35,200 nucleotides of DNA from Lachnospiraceae bacterium (GTDB taxonomy: Bacteria; Bacillota; Clostridia; Lachnospirales; Lachnospiraceae), in the NCBI GenBank assembly GCA_024687655.1, contig JAILEN010000097.1, forward strand, positions 1 through 35,200, in the 5' to 3' direction. Positions within the stretch are counted from its first letter, which is position 1. The number at the start of each line of letters is the position of its first letter. The notes beneath the pieces are model-generated. The model ran no database searches, was not told the DNA's origin, and saw nothing but the letters and a program-made list of their open reading frames with translations. Positions 32,872 to 35,200 of this stretch are shown here, in pieces. A program made the position numbers and the translations under genes.

Positions 32872-32900
32872 TTGACAAAAAGGGGCTAAACTGATTAAAT
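32872..32900 (+). promoter_or_regulatory. Promoter of the ncRNA and tRNA-Gly transcript
   Basis: TTGACA (32872-32877), 17-base spacer, TTAAAT (32895-32900). The predicted start at 32907 coincides with the first base pairs of the ncRNA closing stem. Confidence 0.7.
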
Positions 32901-32906
32901 TACAGT

Positions 32907-33070
32907 TGTGCATATCGACTGATTTTGTTTTAGGTTTGCCTGTTTCGGCATCTACATTTGGAACGGTCATGTGCCCGGCACCACAGGATGTGCAGTCGGA
33001 CATATTATCGGACCTACCGGGGTGGGCAGGCCATAGATGGGTAAGACAGGATCGACTGATATCCGCACAA
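32907..33070 (+). ncRNA. Rod-shaped ncRNA candidate, 6S-RNA-like, joined to tRNA-Gly
   Basis: The 164 bases run from the predicted transcription start to the first base of tRNA-Gly. Five nested helices were found by eye in the right order: TTGTGC/GCACAA (32906-32911 with 33065-33070), ATATC/GATAT, CCTGT/ACAGG, CATCTA/TAGATG and TGCCC/GGGCA, giving a long interrupted rod whose two ends pair. Length, rod form and a large internal loop between the second and third helices resemble 6S RNA, the RNA polymerase decoy. RNase P cleavage of the tRNA would create the ncRNA 3' end exactly. The 6S identity is an inference; a structured RNA is well supported. Confidence 0.6.
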
Positions 33071-33141
33071 GCAGATGTAGTACATCGGTAGTATATCAGC
33101 TTCCCAAGCTGAGGAGGCGGGTTCGACTCCCGTCATCTGCT
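33071..33141 (+). tRNA. tRNA-Gly(CCC)
   Basis: The 71-base cloverleaf has acceptor GCAGATG/CATCTGC, anticodon stem TCAGC/GCTGA with loop TTCCCAA (anticodon CCC, reads GGG), and T-arm GCGGG TTCGACT CCCGT. CCA is not encoded. It begins without any gap after the ncRNA candidate and shares its promoter. Confidence 0.95.
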
Positions 33142-33157
33142 AGGCTATGAGCAGAGT

Positions 33158-33217
33158 AAATTCAAAAGCAAAACGGTTGCCAAATTTATTTGTGCAGCCG
33201 TTTTTGATTTTGAATTT
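33158..33217 (+). terminator. Long terminator hairpin after tRNA-Gly
   Basis: The stem AACGGTTGC/GCAGCCGTT plus TTT forms a classic terminator (33172-33205). It is extended below by AAATTCAAAA/TTTTGAATTT with one mismatch between, about 23 bp in all. The 3' arm is also the beginning of the repeat below. Confidence 0.85.
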
Positions 33218-33287
33218 ATTGTGCGACAGCACACATCGAGGAAAATGCGAAGCATTTTTCGAGATGCACTGCTCATATGGCGAATGC
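33200..33287 (+). repeat. Hairpin-array repeat, copy 1
   Basis: The 88 bases are identical to 33336-33423. In tandem it holds hairpins TGTGC-GACA-GCACA (33220-33233), a CATC...AAAATGC-GAA-GCATTTT...GATG stem (33234-33266) and, running past the end, TATGGC-GAAT-GCCATA (33276-33291). A further perfect 10-bp hairpin, AAAGATTTTC-GTCA-GAAAATCTTT, follows at 33298-33321. The region 33142-33449 holds no credible gene. Confidence 0.9.
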
Positions 33288-33335
33288 CATACACGAAAAA
33301 GATTTTCGTCAGAAAATCTTTGAGTGCATTTCTAG

Positions 33336-33423
33336 GTTTTTGATTTTGAATTTATTGTGCGACAGCACACATCGAGGAAAATGCGAAGCATTTTTCGAGA
33401 TGCACTGCTCATATGGCGAATGC
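33336..33423 (+). repeat. Hairpin-array repeat, copy 2 (shortened)
   Basis: Exact copy of 33200-33287, offset 136 bases. After it the match resumes with ATTTCT but lacks the 40 bases 33288-33327, which include the fourth hairpin. The gap lies between GAATGC and GAGTGC, consistent with deletion between short direct repeats. Confidence 0.9.
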
Positions 33424-33449
33424 ATTTCTTCCTTTCCCCTCATTTAATC

Positions 33450-33478
33450 TTGTAGAAAACCCCCAAATATGCTAAAGT
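33450..33478 (+). promoter_or_regulatory. Promoter of the coiled-coil gene
   Basis: TTGTAG (33450-33455), 17-base spacer, TAAAGT (33473-33478), placed just after the repeat region and about 42 bases before the start codon. Confidence 0.55.
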
Positions 33479-33520
33479 TCTGAATAGGTATGGAAAGATT
33501 CCGGAAAGGTGTGATGAAAA

Positions 33521-34285
33521 GTGGGAGCAGCTGAACGGACCGAGGAGGTCCTTCGAGATATACACGTGCTCTTTTCCAAGGCTCAGCCTGTGGAGGGGAG
33601 CAAAAAGCGGGTTATCGTGGAAAAGGACCGGATGATGGAGCTTTTAAAAAAGCTCAACGACTGCATGTACGATATGATGGACGAGTACGAGCTGACCGTC
33701 CAGAGCAGGGACAAGGCCGGCCGAGAGTTTAAAAAGCAGGGCGACGACATCATTTTTGACGCCCGAAAGAACGCAGAGGATGTGTACGCCGCGTCCATCA
33801 TATATTCGGACCAGGCGCTGTCGGAAATATGCGATATAATCGACAGGACACAGGACAGGATGGATGACCTCCACCGGGACATGGTGCGTCAGATCAAGGA
33901 GAGACGCCAGATGGTGAAGGACAACCAGTATGAGCTCAAGTCCCAGCTTCAGGACTTTATAGATACGCAAAAATATATGCACCTCATCGAGGAGGAGAAT
34001 ATCCGCCGGGCCAAGGAAAAGGAGCTGCAGGGAGACATGCCCTCATCATCCGCCGGCGAGTTTGTGGCAGAAAAGCCCGAGATCAAGATCAATGAGGATT
34101 ACTTCAGGAGTGCTGGCCTTGCCATAGATGAGGATGCGGCCAACACACAGTCTGAGGCAGATATGGAGGCCCTTTCCGCTGATCTGGACGCCGAGTATTT
34201 CGACTGGAAGGATGGTGGCGACAAGCAGGAGGACAAGCCCAGGGAAAAGGGGAGCATATTCCCGTCATTTTTAAAGAGAAAATAA
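33521..34285 (+). CDS. Coiled-coil protein of unknown function
   Basis: The 254 residues are mostly charged helix. Residues 30-170 form a long coiled coil (MMELLKKLNDCMYDMMDEYE, DDLHRDMVRQIKERRQMVKD), followed by a disordered acidic stretch and a basic end, FPSFLKRK. There is no membrane segment. Proteins like this in Clostridia are sometimes labelled ATPase-like or DivIVA-like, but no such motif is visible. The start is GTG, with GGAAAGG eleven bases upstream; a closer ATG at 33514 opens only a six-codon out-of-frame reading frame that ends inside this gene. Confidence 0.78.
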   Translation: MGAAERTEEVLRDIHVLFSKAQPVEGSKKRVIVEKDRMMELLKKLNDCMYDMMDEYELTVQSRDKAGREFKKQGDDIIFDARKNAEDVYAASIIYSDQALSEICDIIDRTQDRMDDLHRDMVRQIKERRQMVKDNQYELKSQLQDFIDTQKYMHLIEEENIRRAKEKELQGDMPSSSAGEFVAEKPEIKINEDYFRSAGLAIDEDAANTQSEADMEALSADLDAEYFDWKDGGDKQEDKPREKGSIFPSFLKRK

Positions 34286-34286
34286 A

Positions 34287-34320
34287 CCCGGCGCGGAGAG
34301 TATCCTCCGTTGCGCCCGGG
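34287..34320 (+). promoter_or_regulatory. GC-rich hairpin upstream of the hydratase gene
   Basis: CCCGGCGC-GGAG pairs with CTCC-GCG-CCCGGG around a short loop, starting just after the coiled-coil stop. No T-run follows, so it is not a standard terminator; it may shield mRNA or regulate the downstream gene. Confidence 0.5.
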
Positions 34321-34341
34321 ATGAAAAATAAGGAGTAAAAA

Positions 34342-35200
34342 ATGAAGATTCACGAAAATGGAATGTACCTTCTTAACAATGAAGAACTTGCGGATACCGC
34401 TCCAGTGGATGCGGCTGAGGCAAAAAAGCAGACCATAGCTTATGGCATTTTAAACGAGCACAACACATCCGGTAATATGGATGCACTCAATATCAAGTTT
34501 GACAAGCTGACCAGCCATGATATCACATACGTGGGTATCATCCAGACAGCCAGGGCTTCGGGACTGGAGAAGTTCCCCATCCCCTATGTGCTGACCAACT
34601 GCCACAACAGCCTGTGCGCTGTGGGCGGTACTATCAATGAGGATGACCACATGTTTGGCTTGTCATGCGCCAAGCGTTACGGCGGAGTATACGTGCCGCC
34701 TCATCAGGCCGTCATCCATCAGTATGCCAGAGAGATGCTGGCTGAGTGCGGCAAGATGATCCTCGGCTCCGACTCACATACACGCTACGGAGCCCTGGGC
34801 ACCATGGCCATGGGTGAGGGTGGACCGGAGCTGGTAAAGCAGCTTTTGGGCCGCACATATGACATTCCCATGCCCGGCGTGGTGGGCATCTATCTTACAG
34901 GCAGTCCCATCCCCGGGGTGGGTCCCCAGGACGTGGCCCTTGCCATCATCGGCGAGGTCTTTGAAAAGGGACTGGTGAAAAACAAGGTCATGGAGTTCGT
35001 AGGTCCCGGCGTGGCAGGACTTTCCGTTGATTTCCGTATCGGAGTGGACGTTATGACCACCGAGACCACCTGCCTGTCATCCATCTGGACCACAGATGAA
35101 AAGGTGGAGGAGTTCTACGCCATCCACGGCAGAGCAGAGTCCTATAAGAAGCTGACACCCGGCGACGTGGCATATTATGACAGCATCATAGAGATCGATC
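34342..35200 (+). CDS. Aconitase-family hydratase (cut by window edge)
   Basis: 286 residues are visible, starting [20 protein letters not shown]. The aconitase/isopropylmalate dehydratase pattern is clear: [72 protein letters not shown], and [15 protein letters not shown] with a cluster cysteine. These enzymes hold a 4Fe-4S cluster and move water across a double bond. The N-terminal form matches neither AcnA nor LeuC closely; related clostridial proteins are simply called hydratase. AAGGAG lies six bases before the ATG. The C-terminal part and substrate are unknown. Confidence 0.88.
   Translation, partial: MKIHENGMYLLNNEELADTAPVDAAEAKKQTIAYGILNEHNTSGNMDALNIKFDKLTSHDITYVGIIQTARASGLEKFPIPYVLTNCHNSLCAVGGTINEDDHMFGLSCAKRYGGVYVPPHQAVIHQYAREMLAECGKMILGSDSHTRYGALGTMAMGEGGPELVKQLLGRTYDIPMPGVVGIYLTGSPIPGVGPQDVALAIIGEVFEKGLVKNKVMEFVGPGVAGLSVDFRIGVDVMTTETTCLSSIWTTDEKVEEFYAIHGRAESYKKLTPGDVAYYDSIIEID

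Noticed and set aside
32850-32886. GCCCCTTTT...AAAAGGGGC hairpin with downstream T-rich tract read as a minus-strand terminator
   Set aside because: No minus-strand gene lies upstream of it, and both arms are accounted for by two well-spaced divergent promoters.
32818-33003. Minus-strand 61-codon frame with several cysteines (starts MSDCTSCGAG)
   Set aside because: It lies opposite the ncRNA candidate and through both promoters, has no convincing ribosome site, and its C-terminal half runs through the shared inverted repeat.
32906-33091. Plus-strand 61-codon frame over the ncRNA and tRNA
   Set aside because: It reads into tRNA-Gly, lacks a ribosome site and is explained by the nested RNA helices.
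33200-33423. CRISPR array
   Set aside because: Only two repeats of 88 bases, internally palindromic at several points, with no cas genes or regular spacers.

Overview
The window looks like chromosomal DNA of a Firmicute, most likely a Lachnospiraceae member of the Butyrivibrio or Pseudobutyrivibrio kind from gut or rumen. Supporting signs are the rpsF-ssb-rpsR operon, a Gram-positive type long SRP RNA with an Alu-like 5' half, strong AGGAGG ribosome binding sites, a LytTR regulator, many radical-SAM and oxygen-sensitive style enzymes, FeoAB iron uptake and a hexuronate operon. The genus is inferred, not shown. Coding density is high, and no phage, insertion sequence or CRISPR array is seen.

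Layout. 1-2400: a truncated LytTR regulator (-), the rpsF-ssb-rpsR operon with its own promoter and terminator, a zinc-ribbon protein, and a tRNA-Ala(GGC) directly before metG. 2430-10532: metG-tatD-rsmA, a TPR-GGDEF diguanylate cyclase, and an unusual EF-G/TetM-like GTPase fused to a Rae1/YacP-like NYN nuclease domain. 10575-17796: a FeoA-FeoB fusion with a putative DtxR-type operator, then uxuA, an SDR (uxuB role), uxaC, eda and a GNAT gene. These steps take glucuronate to KDPG cleavage, except that KDG kinase is not in the window. 17797-23104: an NrdG-like activase (-), tadA, a membrane-anchored carboxylesterase, an S1-domain protein and an iron-sulfur aldo/keto reductase. 23112-24197: a terminator, the SRP RNA, and surE (-) with a promoter that predicts a nearly leaderless mRNA. 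24435-28670: a second carboxylesterase, a DUF1295 membrane enzyme, an MFS transporter and a two-receiver response regulator. 28663-32785 (-): a charged hypothetical protein, then an operon read in the order CmpB-like membrane protein, HD hydrolase, LUD protein, AmrS-like radical SAM enzyme. 32786-33430: back-to-back promoters, a rod-shaped ncRNA candidate fused to tRNA-Gly(CCC), and a duplicated hairpin-array repeat. 33521-35200: a coiled-coil protein and a truncated aconitase-family hydratase.

Two threads stand out. First, three RNA-centred loci: the GTPase-nuclease fusion, which suggests factor-guided mRNA cleavage on the ribosome; the 6S-like RNA whose 3' end would be made by tRNA processing; and a derived SRP RNA tip whose base changes still pair. 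Second, a short palindromic repeat (core GTCATCCTGAGCGAAGCGAA followed by GGATCT, or its reverse) decorates gene boundaries. It lies a near-constant 17-19 nt before start codons in the uxu operon and before the esterase, and it supplies the last codons and stop of uxuA.
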